A stretch of 64,000 bases of DNA, taken from assembly GCF_030651745.1 (NCBI RefSeq), contig NZ_JAUSCC010000062.1:17648-81647 (forward strand). Direction: 5' to 3'. The notes below the pieces were generated by a model. It had not been told where the DNA came from, made no database searches, and saw only the letters and a list, made by a program, of their open reading frames with translations. Shown here one piece after another: positions 35,223-46,342 of this stretch (position 1 is the first letter of the stretch; each line of letters starts with the position of its first letter). A program made the translations under genes and the position numbers. The stretch is from Methylophaga sp. Its GTDB lineage: Bacteria > Pseudomonadota > Gammaproteobacteria > Nitrosococcales > Methylophagaceae.

Positions 35223-37943
35223 ATGACTCAAACTGCACCACTTATACTCGTTGATGGCTCTTCTTATTTGTATCGCGCTTATCATGCGATGCCGCCATTG
35301 ACCAACAGCGACGGTGAATCCACCGGCACCATTTATGGTGTTATCAATATGCTGCGTAAATTGATCCGCGATTATCAACCGGAACATATGGCCGTGGTGT
35401 TTGATGCCAAAGGCAAGACTTTCCGAAATGATCTGTATGCCGAATACAAAGCAACACGCCCGCCAATGCCGGATGATTTGCGCGAACAAATCGCGCCTAT
35501 TCACGAAATCGTTAAAGCCATGGGCTTGCCATTGTTGTGTATTGATAATGTTGAAGCCGACGATGTGATTGGCACACTGGCAAAACAGGCCACCGCAGCC
35601 GGTATTGAAACCGTTATTTCCACCGGCGACAAAGATATGGCACAACTGGTCAGCGAGCACGTGACGCTGGTCAACACCATGAACAATACTAAAACCGATA
35701 TCGCCGCAGTGCAGGAAAAATTTGGCCTGACACCGCAGCAAATTGTCGATTATCTGGCGCTGATGGGTGACAAGGTGGATAACATCCCTGGTGTTGACAG
35801 TGTTGGCCCGAAAACCGCGACCAAACTGCTACAACAATACGGCACATTGCAGGGCGTTATCGAACATGCCGATGAAGTCAAAGGCAAGCTGGGCGAGAAG
35901 TTACGTGCGGCAGTCGATGATTTACCACTGTCTTATCTGCTAGCCACTATCAAAATGGATGTCGAGCTGGATTTCACGCCTGAAACATTGGATATGCAAC
36001 CAGCTGACAACACAAAACTGGCAGAGCTGTATCGTCGTTATGAGTTCAAAAGCTGGCTTCAGGAATTAAACTCTGCACCAGTAACTGCAACTGCGTCGCC
36101 AACAAAAACCGATGAGCCCGCGACAACAACAGAAACTCATTACGAAACCATTCTGACCCAACAGCAGCTCGATAACTGGTTGGATAGACTCAAAAAAGCC
36201 GATTTATTTGCTTTTGATACCGAAACCACCAGCCTCAATTATCTACAGGCACGAATTGTCGGGATGTCATTTGCGATTAAGGCTGGCGAAGCAGCCTATC
36301 TGCCATTGGCACATGATTATCCGGGAGCGCCCGAACAGCTGGATTTTGATGCCACACTGGCTTTGATTAAACCTTTGCTGGAAGATCCAAAAGCACTGAA
36401 AGTTGGCCAGAATCTGAAATATGATCGGCATATTCTGCTCAACCATGGCATTGATTTGCAGGGCATTGCCCATGACACCATGTTGCAATCCTATGTGCTC
36501 GACAGCACCGCCACCCGCCATGATATGGATTCTCTGGCAGAAAAATATCTGAACCGCAGCACCATTCATTTTGAAGACATCGCCGGTAAAGGCAAAAAAC
36601 AACTGACGTTTAATGAAATCGGTCTGGAAGAAGCCGCGCCGTATGCCTGTGAAGATGCCGATATCACCTTGCAACTGCATCACATCCTGTGGCCCAAAGT
36701 GCAGGCGATTCCGTCCTTGGAAAAAGTGTATCGTGAACTGGAAATGCCGTTGCTGCCGGTGCTGAACACACTGGAACGTAATGGCGTGCATATCGATATT
36801 TTTATGCTGCAGCAACAAAGCGATCAGCTGGCGCTAGATATTGATCGGCTGGAAAAAGAGGCCCATGTTTCGGCTGGCATGAAATTCAATTTAGGCTCAC
36901 CAAAGCAATTACAGGAAATTCTCTACGATCAACAGCAATTGCCAGTTCGTAAGAAAACTCCGAAAGGTCAGCCATCTACCGCTGAAAATGTGTTGCAGGA
37001 ACTGGCTGATGACGGTTATGAACTGCCGCAAATCATTATGAATTACCGCAGTTTAAGTAAGCTGAAGTCCACTTACACCGACAAACTGCCACAACAGGTC
37101 AATCAACAGACTGGCCGTGTACACACTTCTTATCATCAGGCCGTCACCGCCACCGGACGATTATCGTCTTCCGATCCGAATTTACAGAATATTCCGATCC
37201 GTACCGAAACTGGCCGTAAAATCCGTGAAGCATTTGTGGCTGGCAAAGGTGCCAAGATTCTCGCAGCCGATTACTCGCAAATCGAACTGCGCATCATGGC
37301 GCATTTATCCGGCGATAAAAGCCTATTGACCGCCTTTGCTGAAGGCGAAGATATTCACCGCCATACTGCCGCCGAGATCTTTGGTGTTGCTGCCGAAAAT
37401 GTCACCGGCGATCAACGCCGCAGTGCCAAAGCCATCAACTTTGGTCTGATCTACGGCATGTCAGCCCATGGTTTATCCAAGCAACTCGGCATCGAACGTC
37501 ATCAGGCCGCCAAATATATGGACACCTATTTCGAACGCTATCCCGGTGTCAGAAATTACATGGATAACACCCGTGAGCAGGCCAAAAAAGATGGTTACGT
37601 CGAAACCATTTTCGGCCGCCGTTTATATCTGCCGGAAATTAACTCCAGCAATGGCCTGCGCCGCCAATACGCCGAACGCACCGCGATTAACGCTCCGATG
37701 CAAGGCAGCGCGGCAGATATTATCAAACGCGCAATGATCTCCATTCATGACTGGCTGCTCAAAGCCGACACTGGCATCCGCATGATCATGCAAGTACACG
37801 ATGAATTGGTGTTTGAAGTACCCGATGATCAACTTGAGCTGGCCAAGAAAGAAATTGAACAGTTCATGATCAAAGCTGCTGAACTCAAGGTGCCGTTAGA
37901 GGTAGGGATTGGGGTTGGGGATAATTGGGAACAGGCGCATTAA
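35223..37943 (+). CDS. polA: DNA polymerase I
   Basis: This 906-residue protein has all three domains. The 5'-nuclease domain (1-300) shows [14 protein letters not shown] and the acidic [11 protein letters not shown]. The proofreading 3'-5' exonuclease domain is apparently active, with FDTETTSLN (Exo I), [12 protein letters not shown] (Exo II) and [10 protein letters not shown] (Exo III). The polymerase domain has [15 protein letters not shown] (motif A), [14 protein letters not shown] (motif B) and [11 protein letters not shown] (motif C). It fills gaps and removes RNA primers. Length and motifs are normal. Confidence 0.97.
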   Translation: MTQTAPLILVDGSSYLYRAYHAMPPLTNSDGESTGTIYGVINMLRKLIRDYQPEHMAVVFDAKGKTFRNDLYAEYKATRPPMPDDLREQIAPIHEIVKAMGLPLLCIDNVEADDVIGTLAKQATAAGIETVISTGDKDMAQLVSEHVTLVNTMNNTKTDIAAVQEKFGLTPQQIVDYLALMGDKVDNIPGVDSVGPKTATKLLQQYGTLQGVIEHADEVKGKLGEKLRAAVDDLPLSYLLATIKMDVELDFTPETLDMQPADNTKLAELYRRYEFKSWLQELNSAPVTATASPTKTDEPATTTETHYETILTQQQLDNWLDRLKKADLFAFDTETTSLNYLQARIVGMSFAIKAGEAAYLPLAHDYPGAPEQLDFDATLALIKPLLEDPKALKVGQNLKYDRHILLNHGIDLQGIAHDTMLQSYVLDSTATRHDMDSLAEKYLNRSTIHFEDIAGKGKKQLTFNEIGLEEAAPYACEDADITLQLHHILWPKVQAIPSLEKVYRELEMPLLPVLNTLERNGVHIDIFMLQQQSDQLALDIDRLEKEAHVSAGMKFNLGSPKQLQEILYDQQQLPVRKKTPKGQPSTAENVLQELADDGYELPQIIMNYRSLSKLKSTYTDKLPQQVNQQTGRVHTSYHQAVTATGRLSSSDPNLQNIPIRTETGRKIREAFVAGKGAKILAADYSQIELRIMAHLSGDKSLLTAFAEGEDIHRHTAAEIFGVAAENVTGDQRRSAKAINFGLIYGMSAHGLSKQLGIERHQAAKYMDTYFERYPGVRNYMDNTREQAKKDGYVETIFGRRLYLPEINSSNGLRRQYAERTAINAPMQGSAADIIKRAMISIHDWLLKADTGIRMIMQVHDELVFEVPDDQLELAKKEIEQFMIKAAELKVPLEVGIGVGDNWEQAH

Positions 37944-37952
37944 TTGATTAAT

Positions 37953-38030
37953 TAACCACATAGACACTGAAGGCGCGGAGCTTTAAAAGCGATTTATCCG
38001 CAGATTACGCAGATGGACGCAGATTTTTAG
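37953..38030. repeat. Composite dispersed repeat, third copy (modules A and B)
   Basis: Module A (AACCACATAGACACTGAAGG core, 37953-37981) and module B (ATCCGCAGATTACGCAGATG core, 37994-38030) match the copies at 27554 and 28448. No C module is seen behind it. It lies directly after polA and before the folded element at 38085. Confidence 0.72.
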
Positions 38031-38084
38031 ATAGAAATTAAGAAGGGATTTAGAAAAGGGCACAGATCCCAAAGGCTTCCCTTG

Positions 38085-38495
38085 AATCCCCTTTTGTGTT
38101 GCCGGAAAAAATGGTTATCGCAGGATTAGAAATCGGAATGTTTGAGCGAAGCGAGTTTTTTCGATTTCCCTGCGATGGCCATTTTTTTCGGGGAGCCGTA
38201 GGCCAACACAAGGGGTGCCTTTTCTTTTGGTTCGTTTTCTTTGGGCAAGCAAAGAAAATGAACTCGCCCTAAGGCGAAATTATGCTCTTCCCTAAAGTAA
38301 GCAGATCTTTCGCTCTCGCGAGTCAGGGGCTTGCGTGCCCAAGCCCCTAACAACCCAAGGGCACCCCTTGTGCTGGCCTGCGGCTCCACTGCGTTGCTCG
38401 ATTTATCTGGGGATTGGTCAAAACTCGCTGCGCTCAGACACTGACCAATCCTTATCCAGATAAACCTGCGCTACTCGTCAGCACAAAAGGGGATT
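38085..38495. repeat. Multi-hairpin structured intergenic element
   Basis: This 411-bp stretch between the convergent polA and xerC genes is made of nested inverted repeats. The outer pair is 14 bp and perfect (38085-38098 with 38482-38495). Inside lie H1 (38102-38135 with 38162-38191), H2 (28-bp arms 38192-38219 and 38360-38387 with two mismatches) which encloses H3 (38230-38263) and H4 (38325-38348), and H5 (38403-38463). An in-frame stretch at 38126-38389 on the minus strand looks like a by-product of the structure. A non-autonomous mobile element or structured RNA is possible; I do not recognise a named family. Confidence 0.7.
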
Positions 38496-38540
38496 TAGGA
38501 AGCAACCTCTGAGTTCTGTGCTCTATAGCTAATACAGTTC

Positions 38541-39449
38541 TCAAGAACGCTTTTTAGCCCGAGGATGCGCGGCATCATAAACCTTCGCAAGGTGCTGAAA
38601 ATCCAGATGGGTATAGACCTGCGTGGTGCTGATATCTGAATGTCCCAATAACTCCTGCACGGCCCTCAAATCACTGCTGGATTCCAGCATATGCGAAGCA
38701 AATGCATGTCGCAGTCGATGTGGGTGAACATGCTCAGAGATACCGTGTTTTTTCCCCCAGAAAGCTAAACGTTGCTGAATGGAGCGTACCCCAAGCCGTT
38801 TGCCCTGTTGGGTAGTGAATAATGCGGGTTGTTGATACAGGCCGTTCTGGTCGCGTTTATCAAGCCAGGTTTTAAGCGAATCAATGGCTTTACCACCAAT
38901 CGGCAAAATCCGCCCTTTATTGCCTTTACCGGCTATCACATGCACCAGTTGCTGGCCGAAATCGACATCACGTAAATCGAGCGCTGCCAGCTCTGCCAGT
39001 CGCAAACCGGAAGAATAGAATAATTCCATAATCGCCCGATCCCGACAGGCGACAAAAGTATCGGCCGGGGTGCTGTCGAGTAGTGAATTCATCTGGTCTA
39101 CATCGAGGGTTTTCGGTAAGCGTTTTTCGGCTTTGGGGGCTTGTACGGATTGTGCTGGATTATGATCGACCAATCCTTCTTTGAGCAGATAGCGATAAAA
39201 ACTGCGAACAGCTGACAGTAAACGATGAATACTGCGGGCACCTAAACCTTGGCGATGTAGCCGAGCAATAAACAGTCGGATATCTGCGGGTTTGAGTTGT
39301 TGCCAGTCATTAAATGATTGCTGCTTACAATATTCAACTAACTGCTGACAATCGCGCTGATAATTAAGCACAGTATGCGGTGAAACCCGGCGCTGTTGCT
39401 CCAGATACTGCAGAAAATCCTGCAGCGGTGTTTGCAGCTCAGCTGTCAT
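38541..39449 (-). CDS. xerC: Tyrosine recombinase XerC
   Basis: This 302-residue tyrosine recombinase is XerC. It acts with XerD at dif to resolve chromosome dimers. The N-terminal SAM-like domain has LEQQRRVSPHTVLNYQRD. The catalytic domain shows the first Arg in SSGLRLAELA, HPHRLRHAFASHML (HxxR), LGHSDISTTQVYTHL (His and Tyr nucleophile). It is the last gene of the lptM-lysA-dapF-DUF484-xerC operon, which is a conserved gammaproteobacterial order. No xerD or dif is in the window. Confidence 0.95.
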   Translation of the reverse strand: MTAELQTPLQDFLQYLEQQRRVSPHTVLNYQRDCQQLVEYCKQQSFNDWQQLKPADIRLFIARLHRQGLGARSIHRLLSAVRSFYRYLLKEGLVDHNPAQSVQAPKAEKRLPKTLDVDQMNSLLDSTPADTFVACRDRAIMELFYSSGLRLAELAALDLRDVDFGQQLVHVIAGKGNKGRILPIGGKAIDSLKTWLDKRDQNGLYQQPALFTTQQGKRLGVRSIQQRLAFWGKKHGISEHVHPHRLRHAFASHMLESSSDLRAVQELLGHSDISTTQVYTHLDFQHLAKVYDAAHPRAKKRS

Positions 39450-40149
39450 TATGTCCGTGGCAGAAACGGCGCATTAACCGCATAAATACTTCGCCGAGAA
39501 AGCTCAGATATTCGGTGCCCATATCGGCATGAAAACGATTGGCATCACTGCTGGCAATGGCCAGTAAACCGGCGCAAGGCGTGTGCCCTAACGGTAAACA
39601 GGCTACCGAATGCACTGCTTCGGCCTTTTCACCGAACAGTAATTGTTTCTGCGCTTTGGTGAGTCGACCACAAACCGGCTGCTGTTTTGTCAGAATATGA
39701 TCAAAGGCTTTCAGCTTGCTGTCATCGGCATGCAGCTCGGCAATATTGGCTTCAACCGGGGGTAACTTCGGTTTTTGATCGCCACTGTAAAACAGTCTTA
39801 ATGCCACTTCGTCGGCAGAGAATTCTTCTTGTAACTGTTGAATCAATGTGGCCAGCAGGCTTTGCAGATCCTGACAATCCATCAACCGCAGACAGAGTTG
39901 GTGTACGCGCTGTTGCAGCGCGGCATTGCTATGTGCGTTATCAATCAAGGCATGCAATTGATCATGCAAATGCTGATTTTTTTGACGCAATTGCTCTCGC
40001 TGTCTTTGAGCCAGCGAAATCGTGCCTGCAGGTGTTTTTTCGAATTCCAGCTCAGACAATAGATCCGGCTGATCGATTAAAAAATCTGTGTGCTGCCGTA
40101 AAAATTCACTGACTTGTTCAGCGCTTACAGATTGTTGAGTGTTGCCCAC
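39439..40149 (-). CDS. DUF484 family protein
   Basis: This 236-residue protein is of DUF484, a GAF-like family always found between dapF and xerC in many Gammaproteobacteria. The N-terminal part has [22 protein letters not shown], followed by a helical region and a GAF-like domain ([32 protein letters not shown]). Function is unknown. It overlaps dapF by 25 bases and xerC by 11, which implies coupled translation. Confidence 0.92.
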   Translation of the reverse strand: MGNTQQSVSAEQVSEFLRQHTDFLIDQPDLLSELEFEKTPAGTISLAQRQREQLRQKNQHLHDQLHALIDNAHSNAALQQRVHQLCLRLMDCQDLQSLLATLIQQLQEEFSADEVALRLFYSGDQKPKLPPVEANIAELHADDSKLKAFDHILTKQQPVCGRLTKAQKQLLFGEKAEAVHSVACLPLGHTPCAGLLAIASSDANRFHADMGTEYLSFLGEVFMRLMRRFCHGHNDS

Positions 40150-40973
40150 GCAATTTCTCCATCAAATACATGTTGTGCCGGTCCGGTCATCCAGACTGAG
40201 GCTTCTTCATCCGGCCAGCTAATTTCTAATGTGCCTCCGGGTAATAACACACTGACCTGGCGACCCAATAAACCACGACGAATACCACTGACCACCGCCG
40301 CACAGGCACCGGTGCCACAGGCCGTTGTCTCGGCTGAACCACGTTCATAAACCCTGAGTTTGATATGTTCATGGTCAATCAGTTGCATAAAACCGACATT
40401 GACCCGCTCAGGAAACTGTTTGTGGTTTTCTATTTTTGGACCCAATTCACCGACCGGTGCTTTATTTACATCATCAACCAATAAAACGGCATGGGGATTA
40501 CCCATAGATAGTGCTGCTATCTCGACCTGTCGACCAGGCTCGACCACCAGCATATAGGTATTGCTGGCTTCAGCTGTTTGGAAAGGGATTTGTTCTGGTG
40601 AAAAGCGTGGTTTGCCCATATCAACACAGACCTGACCATCCACCTGCAAGGTCGGATAAATCACTCCAGAAGCAGTTTCCACAGCGATTGAATCTTTGTC
40701 GGTCAGCCCATTGTCACGAACGTAACGAGCAAAACAACGTGCGCCATTACCGCATTGGGATACTTCTCCGCCATCGGCATTAAAAATCCGGTAACGGAAA
40801 TCGACATCTTTCATATCGCTGTTTTCTACTAACAGCAGTTGATCACAACCAATACCGACATGCCGATCGGCCATAAAACGGATTTGCTCAGTCGTCAGCT
40901 GCACAGACTGATTGATGGCATCAATGACCACAAAATCATTTCCCAGGCCATGCATTTTGCTGAATTTCAACAT
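40125..40973 (-). CDS. dapF: Diaminopimelate epimerase DapF
   Basis: This 282-residue enzyme converts LL- to meso-diaminopimelate for lysine and peptidoglycan. The two catalytic cysteines lie in [14 protein letters not shown] and [13 protein letters not shown]. The start at 40973 ([14 protein letters not shown]) matches the family and lies four bases after the lysA stop; the longer frame to 41060 runs into lysA and is not used. The neighbouring lysA consumes its product. Confidence 0.96.
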   Translation of the reverse strand: MLKFSKMHGLGNDFVVIDAINQSVQLTTEQIRFMADRHVGIGCDQLLLVENSDMKDVDFRYRIFNADGGEVSQCGNGARCFARYVRDNGLTDKDSIAVETASGVIYPTLQVDGQVCVDMGKPRFSPEQIPFQTAEASNTYMLVVEPGRQVEIAALSMGNPHAVLLVDDVNKAPVGELGPKIENHKQFPERVNVGFMQLIDHEHIKLRVYERGSAETTACGTGACAAVVSGIRRGLLGRQVSVLLPGGTLEISWPDEEASVWMTGPAQHVFDGEIAWATLNNL

Positions 40974-40977
40974 ATGG

Positions 40978-42231
40978 TTAATCCTGCAGTATCTGCTCAC
41001 CGGCATAAAGACTTTCAACCGACTCTCGTTGACGCGCAACATGCATGGTTGCGCCATCAACCATAATCTCTGCTGCCCTTGGCCGTGAGTTGTAATTGGA
41101 ACTCATGGTAAAACCATACGCTCCAGCAGAACGGATCGCCAATAAATCTCCGCTTTGGATTGCCAGACTCCGATCTTTGCCTAAAAAGTCGCCGGTTTCG
41201 CAAACTGGACCGACAATATCAAAGTTTTGTTCGGCCTCACCAACACGAGGCTTAACCGCTTCAATCGCCATCCAGGATTGATATAAGGCCGGACGTAATA
41301 AATCATTCATTGCCGCATCGACAATGGCAAAGTTTTTGGCTTCAGCGGCTTTAATATATTCCACTTTGGTCAGCAAAACGCCGGCATTACCGGCAATCGC
41401 TCTGCCAGGTTCCAGCATGATTTCCAGATCGCGATCTTTTAACTGTACTTGCATGGCTTTAGCGTATTCAGCCGGAGTTGGTGGTGTTTCGTCGCGATAA
41501 CAAATGCCCAATCCGCCACCAATATCCAGATGTTTAATGGTAATACCCTGCTCGGCCAGCGCATCAATCAGCGCCAACACCCGATCCAAAGCATCAACAA
41601 ATGGTGAAACTGAAGTCAGCTGGGAACCGATATGACAATCTACGCCAATCACCTGCAGATTCGGCAATGCGTTCGCCTGTTGATAAACAGCCAGTGCATC
41701 ATCAATGGCAATACCAAATTTGTTTTCTTTCAAACCGGTCGAAATATACGGATGCGTTTGCGCATCGACATCGGGATTGACCCGGATAGAGATCGGGGCA
41801 GTTTTGCCAAGGCTGACCGCAACTTCACTGATGCGCTGTAACTCTGGAACTGATTCAACATTGAAACAGCGGATTCCGGTTTTCAGTGCATAGGCAATTT
41901 CTTCAACGGTTTTACCAACACCGGAAAATACTGTTTTCTCTGCTTGACCACCAGCCGCGATGACCCTTGCCAGTTCACCGGCAGAAACAATATCAAAGCC
42001 AGAACCTAATCTCGCCAGCACATTCAGCACGGCAAGATTTGAGTTGGCTTTGACGGCATAACAGACTAAATGTGGATAGGCACTGAAAGCATCATCAAAG
42101 GCTTTCCAATGTTGTTCGAGTGCTGCTCTGGAATAGACATAGGTCGGTGTGCCGAACTGCGCCGCTAATTCTGTGAGCGATTGCTGCTCAGCATGCAACT
42201 CACCGTCTTTTTGTGTGAAAAAATCTTGCAT
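40978..42231 (-). CDS. lysA: Diaminopimelate decarboxylase LysA
   Basis: This 417-residue PLP enzyme makes lysine from meso-diaminopimelate. [12 protein letters not shown] holds the PLP lysine, DCHIGSQLT and DIGGGLGI are the cofactor loops, [14 protein letters not shown] the phosphate site, and [11 protein letters not shown] carries the catalytic Cys. It sits four bases behind lptM and just upstream of dapF, all on one strand. Confidence 0.97.
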   Translation of the reverse strand: MQDFFTQKDGELHAEQQSLTELAAQFGTPTYVYSRAALEQHWKAFDDAFSAYPHLVCYAVKANSNLAVLNVLARLGSGFDIVSAGELARVIAAGGQAEKTVFSGVGKTVEEIAYALKTGIRCFNVESVPELQRISEVAVSLGKTAPISIRVNPDVDAQTHPYISTGLKENKFGIAIDDALAVYQQANALPNLQVIGVDCHIGSQLTSVSPFVDALDRVLALIDALAEQGITIKHLDIGGGLGICYRDETPPTPAEYAKAMQVQLKDRDLEIMLEPGRAIAGNAGVLLTKVEYIKAAEAKNFAIVDAAMNDLLRPALYQSWMAIEAVKPRVGEAEQNFDIVGPVCETGDFLGKDRSLAIQSGDLLAIRSAGAYGFTMSSNYNSRPRAAEIMVDGATMHVARQRESVESLYAGEQILQD

Positions 42232-42235
42232 GTTT

Positions 42236-42364
42236 TTAGGAAACCTTCACTGTGTATGCTTGACCTTCAGGTAGGTATAAATCCCCCTTCAAACCGCATG
42301 AAGCCAGTATTGACATGGTACACAGAACAAGAGCCAGAACTTTCCAGCCAGGTATTTTTCGCAT
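42236..42364 (-). CDS. lptM: LptM-type small lipoprotein
   Basis: This 42-residue lipoprotein begins with a signal peptide and a lipobox L20-A-S-C23, followed by GLKGDLYLPEG, the conserved mature start of LptM (YifL; LppL in pseudomonads). In E. coli LptM assists disulfide maturation of the LPS translocon LptD-LptE. It is the first gene of the lysA-dapF-DUF484-xerC operon, exactly where the gene occurs in relatives, and is only four bases from lysA. Confidence 0.88.
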   Translation of the reverse strand: MRKIPGWKVLALVLCTMSILASCGLKGDLYLPEGQAYTVKVS

Positions 42365-42510
42365 GATGTCTTCCCCGATGCATTAATGGCAGGCAGTATA
42401 CACAGGAATATCCGCGACAGGCCCACATTGGAAACTAGAATTTATTATTTAACTTACATACTATTAGCGCTATTGAATCTAGGCATTATATTAAGGAATC
42501 CCGTCCAGTA

Positions 42511-44229
42511 ATGGCAAATATGACAGCACCAATCAGACTAAGCGGTCTTGCTAGGCGACTAGTAAGTGAAGGGTTGCTGAGTGAAGAACAGGCACAGACT
42601 GCCCAGGTGACGGCCAAACAGGCTTCACAATCCTTCGTGACCTATCTTGTTAACAACAAATTACTTAAAAGTGATGTGATAGGCGCCATTGCCTCTCAAG
42701 AGTTCGGCGTGCCACTGTTTGATCTCGACAGCATGAACATGGAGCTCGCTCCAACCAGCCTGTTTCAGGAAAAATTGATTCGTCAGCATAATGCTCTGCC
42801 GTTATTTCAACGTGGCAAACGTTTATATGTGGCGGTGTCTGATCCGACTAATCTGCAAGCTCTCGACGAATTCCAATTTAATACCGCACTCAACACCTAC
42901 CCTGTTCTTGTTGATGAACAAAAATTATCGGTCACTATCGAAAAAGCCCTGGATAACAAAAATCAGGTTTTGGATGATTTTGATGATGCCGAACTGGATG
43001 ATATTGATTTAGGCCCTGATGATGATGGTGATCGCGGCTCGGAACTCACTGACAAGAATATTGATGACACACCGGTTGTCCGATTTATCAATGGTATTTT
43101 GACTCAAGCGATTAAAGCCGGTGCATCGGATATTCACTTTGAACCTTATGAAAAGAAATACCGGGTACGGGTACGTATTGACGGCATTCTGCATGAAACC
43201 AAAACCGCACCGGTTGCTTTAGGTGGACGTATTGCCGCTCGTATCAAAGTATTGTCGCGAATGAATATTGCTGAACGCCGTGTCCCACAGGATGGTCGGA
43301 TGCGACTCAAAGTATCCAAATCCAAAGCCATCGATTTTCGTGTCAGTACCTGCCCGACGTTGTTTGGTGAAAAAATCGTTTTACGTATTCTGGATCCGAC
43401 CAGTGCTCAGCTCGGTATTGATGCATTGGGATATGAAGAAGATCAGAAAAAAATCTTCCTGGAAACCATGCACAAACCTTATGGCATGGTGCTGGTAACT
43501 GGTCCGACAGGTAGTGGTAAAACCGTTTCGCTGTATACCGCACTGAATATTCTCAACACAGATGATCGCAATATTTCTACCGCAGAAGATCCGGCGGAGA
43601 TCAATCTTCCAGGTATCAATCAGGTCAATGTGCATCCGCAGATTGGCTTGGGATTTACTGAGTGTTTAAGAGCCTTCCTGCGTCAGGATCCCGATGTCAT
43701 CATGGTCGGTGAGATCCGCGATCTGGAAACAGCCGAAATCGCCATTAAAGCCGCACAAACCGGGCATATGGTGTTTTCCACATTGCATACCAATGATGCG
43801 CCACAAACTCTTACCCGTCTGGCCAATATGGGTGTACCTGCTTTCAATATTGCTTCTGCGGTCACCTTGATCATTGCCCAGCGTCTGGCACGTCGGCTTT
43901 GTCAGCATTGCAAAGCGGCGGAGACCCTGCCAAAAGAAACCTTGATGGAAGAAGGTTACACTCCCGAACAAATTGCGACAGATTTCAAAGTTTACCGTGC
44001 TGTAGGTTGCGAACATTGCACCGAGGGGTATAAAGGACGGGTCGGTATTTATCAGGTGATGCCAATATCCGATGCAATGGGCCGGCTGATCATGGAAGGT
44101 GGTAATTCCATGCAATTAGCGGATCAGGCAAAAGCTGAGGGCATTGCCGATTTGCGTACCTCTGGTCTGAGAAAAGTGATGGCCGGATTAACCAGTCTGG
44201 AAGAAATTAACCGCGTCATTAAGGAATAA
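42511..44229 (+). CDS. pilB: Type IV pilus assembly ATPase PilB
   Basis: This 572-residue hexameric ATPase powers pilus extension. The N-terminal MshEN/T2SSE-type domain is followed by LVTGPTGSGKTVSLY (Walker A), the Asp box with SAEDPAEINLPG-type residues, VIMVGEIRDLETAEIAIKAAQTGHMVFSTLHTN (Walker B, His box), and a CxxC zinc pair (CQHC and CEHC). It starts the run pilB-pilC-pilD-coaE-zapD-yacG. An AAGGA site precedes the ATG. No pilA lies next to it. Confidence 0.95.
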   Translation: MANMTAPIRLSGLARRLVSEGLLSEEQAQTAQVTAKQASQSFVTYLVNNKLLKSDVIGAIASQEFGVPLFDLDSMNMELAPTSLFQEKLIRQHNALPLFQRGKRLYVAVSDPTNLQALDEFQFNTALNTYPVLVDEQKLSVTIEKALDNKNQVLDDFDDAELDDIDLGPDDDGDRGSELTDKNIDDTPVVRFINGILTQAIKAGASDIHFEPYEKKYRVRVRIDGILHETKTAPVALGGRIAARIKVLSRMNIAERRVPQDGRMRLKVSKSKAIDFRVSTCPTLFGEKIVLRILDPTSAQLGIDALGYEEDQKKIFLETMHKPYGMVLVTGPTGSGKTVSLYTALNILNTDDRNISTAEDPAEINLPGINQVNVHPQIGLGFTECLRAFLRQDPDVIMVGEIRDLETAEIAIKAAQTGHMVFSTLHTNDAPQTLTRLANMGVPAFNIASAVTLIIAQRLARRLCQHCKAAETLPKETLMEEGYTPEQIATDFKVYRAVGCEHCTEGYKGRVGIYQVMPISDAMGRLIMEGGNSMQLADQAKAEGIADLRTSGLRKVMAGLTSLEEINRVIKE

Positions 44230-44232
44230 ACC

Positions 44233-45468
44233 GTGGCCACAGCAAGCAAACCTAAAAAAGCCGATCTGCCTACATTGTTTATTTGGCAAGGCACCAACAA
44301 ATCAGGCCGTAAAGTCAAAGGTGAGCAAGCTGGTGAAAGCGTTCAGGCTGTTCGCGCCGATTTACGCCGCCAGGGTATTACGCCTGGCAAGGTGCGCCGC
44401 AAGCCCAAAGATTTATTTGCTCCACGCAAACCCAAAATCAAACCAGTTCATATCGCGATTTTCAGCCGAATGCTGGCGACTATGATGTCATCTGGTGTAC
44501 CGATGATGCAGTCACTGCAAATCATTGGTGAAGGCCATGAAAATGCCAGCATGCAGGAAATGATTCTGTCGATTAAAGCGGATGTGGAATCCGGTACCAG
44601 CCTGGCGGAGTCGTTAGCCAAATTCCCGTTACATTTTGATGATTTGTACATCAGCCTGATTAATGCCGGTGAACAATCCGGTACGTTGGAAGCCTTGTTA
44701 CATGAGATTGCAACCTACCAGGAAAAAACCGAAGCACTGAAATCCAAAATCAAAAAAGCCTTGGTTTACCCGACTGCCATTATGGTTGTAGCGTTTATTG
44801 TAACGGCCATTTTGATGATCTTTGTTATTCCACAGTTTCAGGCATTATTTACCGGTTTTGGTGCTGACTTACCCGGTCTGACCAAAATGGTTATCAGTAT
44901 TTCGCAGTTTTTCCAGGATTTCTGGTGGTTAATCTTCGGCAGCATTATTGGTTCGGTAATGGGCTTTATGGCGGCCCGCAGACGTTCGCGCAAGATCCAG
45001 CACTTTATGGATCGAATGCTGTTAAAACTACCCGTCATTGGTGATGTATTAACCAAAGGTGCGATTGCCCGTTTTGCCAGAACCTTTTCGGTCATGTTTA
45101 AAGCTGGTGTACCGATGGTGGAAGCCATGACTTCGGTAGCCGGGGCCACCGGTAATATCGTATATAACGAAGCCACTCTGGAAATGCGTGATGATATTTC
45201 CACCGGTACTCAGTTAAACAAAGCCATGACCGATACCGAGCTGTTTCCCAATATGGTGGTGCAGATGGTGTCTATCGGTGAAGAATCCGGTTCACTGGAT
45301 GCCATGCTCGCCAAAGTAGCCGACTTCTTTGAACGTGAAGTAGATGATGCAGTAGATAACATGACCGCCTTAATGGAGCCATTTATTATGGCTTTCCTCG
45401 GTGTGCTGATCGGTACGCTGGTTATTGCCATGTACTTGCCGATTTTCAAACTCGGCGCCGTCGTTTAA
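44233..45468 (+). CDS. pilC: Type IV pilus inner membrane platform protein PilC
   Basis: This 411-residue protein is the GspF-type platform protein PilC. Two homologous cytoplasmic halves each precede membrane helices; KIKKALVYPTAIMVVAFIVTA and the C-terminal AMYLPIFKLGAVV are characteristic. It couples PilB to pilin assembly. The start is a GTG three bases after the pilB stop. The N-terminal region begins with a lysine-rich stretch. Confidence 0.95.
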   Translation: MATASKPKKADLPTLFIWQGTNKSGRKVKGEQAGESVQAVRADLRRQGITPGKVRRKPKDLFAPRKPKIKPVHIAIFSRMLATMMSSGVPMMQSLQIIGEGHENASMQEMILSIKADVESGTSLAESLAKFPLHFDDLYISLINAGEQSGTLEALLHEIATYQEKTEALKSKIKKALVYPTAIMVVAFIVTAILMIFVIPQFQALFTGFGADLPGLTKMVISISQFFQDFWWLIFGSIIGSVMGFMAARRRSRKIQHFMDRMLLKLPVIGDVLTKGAIARFARTFSVMFKAGVPMVEAMTSVAGATGNIVYNEATLEMRDDISTGTQLNKAMTDTELFPNMVVQMVSIGEESGSLDAMLAKVADFFEREVDDAVDNMTALMEPFIMAFLGVLIGTLVIAMYLPIFKLGAVV

Positions 45469-45471
45469 GTT

Positions 45472-46341
45472 ATGTCGCTCATCTATTTGCTGGAAACCTC
45501 CAGCACCTTTTTTATTGCCAGTATTTTTATTCTGGGCTTATTGGTCGGTAGCTTTCTCAATGTGGTGATTCATCGATTGCCACTGATGATGCAGCGCGAA
45601 TGGGCTCAGCAATGTCAGGATTTGATTGGGGATACCAGCCCGGAAACAGAACCACTCACCTTAAGTAAACCACGCTCCCGCTGCCCACATTGTGGTCACG
45701 CTATTACTGCTTTGGAAAATATTCCAGTGATCAGTTATCTGGTGCTTAGAGGTCGTTGCAAGCAATGCCAAGCTCCAATCTCCAAACGTTATCCTTTAAT
45801 AGAATTATTTACCGCTGTTCTTTCCGCCATTGTTGCCTGGTATTTTGGTTTTGGAGCTGCAGTATGCGGTGCCTTATTGTTAACGTGGGCCTTAGTGGCT
45901 TTAACCTTTATTGATGCCGATCATCAGCTACTCCCGGACAGTATTACGCTGCCATTATTGTGGCTGGGTCTGATATTTAATCTGTTTGAGGTTTACACCG
46001 ATATTAATTCGGCAGTTATTGGTGCTATCGCTGGTTATCTTGCACTCTGGCTGGTCTATCACGCATTTCGTTTGGTCACCGGTAAGGAAGGCATGGGCTA
46101 TGGTGATTTTAAGCTGTTAGCCGCCCTGGGAGCATGGATGGGTTGGCAGGCTTTGCCAATGATCATTTTATTATCCTCTCTCGTGGGTGCCATAGTTGGC
46201 ATCAGTCTGATTTTATTAAAACAACAACATCGGGATAACCCCATTCCATTTGGGCCGTATCTTGCTGCTGCGGGCTGGTTGGCATTAGTTTGCGGTGATA
46301 GCCTCACTCGCGGCTATCTGAACTGGAGCGGGTTAAACTGA
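45472..46341 (+). CDS. pilD: Prepilin peptidase/N-methyltransferase PilD
   Basis: This 289-residue membrane protein cleaves and methylates prepilins. It carries the zinc tetracysteine C71-x2-C74...C96-x2-C99, then several membrane helices and the aspartyl protease sites, with IDADHQLLPD and GMGYGDFKLLAALGAWMGW (GxGD). It starts three bases after pilC. The following ATG of coaE lies directly behind its stop. Confidence 0.95.
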   Translation: MSLIYLLETSSTFFIASIFILGLLVGSFLNVVIHRLPLMMQREWAQQCQDLIGDTSPETEPLTLSKPRSRCPHCGHAITALENIPVISYLVLRGRCKQCQAPISKRYPLIELFTAVLSAIVAWYFGFGAAVCGALLLTWALVALTFIDADHQLLPDSITLPLLWLGLIFNLFEVYTDINSAVIGAIAGYLALWLVYHAFRLVTGKEGMGYGDFKLLAALGAWMGWQALPMIILLSSLVGAIVGISLILLKQQHRDNPIPFGPYLAAAGWLALVCGDSLTRGYLNWSGLN

Positions 46342-46342
46342 A

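Noticed and set aside
35172..35741. 189-codon open frame antisense to polA
   Set aside because: It lies almost entirely within the conserved 5'-nuclease region of polA in another frame, and its Cys/His-rich sequence is what antisense reading of such a gene gives.
36267..36818. 183-codon open frame antisense to polA
   Set aside because: It is a shadow of the exonuclease region of polA with no supporting features.
38126..38389. 87-codon open frame on the minus strand
   Set aside because: It lies inside the multi-hairpin element, covers its stems, lacks a clear ribosome-binding site and has a low-complexity basic composition. It is better explained by the repeat structure.
42365..42510. Missing pilA and a sigma-54 promoter in front of pilB
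   Set aside because: I looked for a pilin gene and for a -24/-12 element; neither is present in this gap. pilA is often located elsewhere, so the absence is not remarkable by itself.
43666..44115. 149-codon open frame antisense to pilB
   Set aside because: It overlaps the conserved Walker B and zinc regions of pilB and shows no protein signature.
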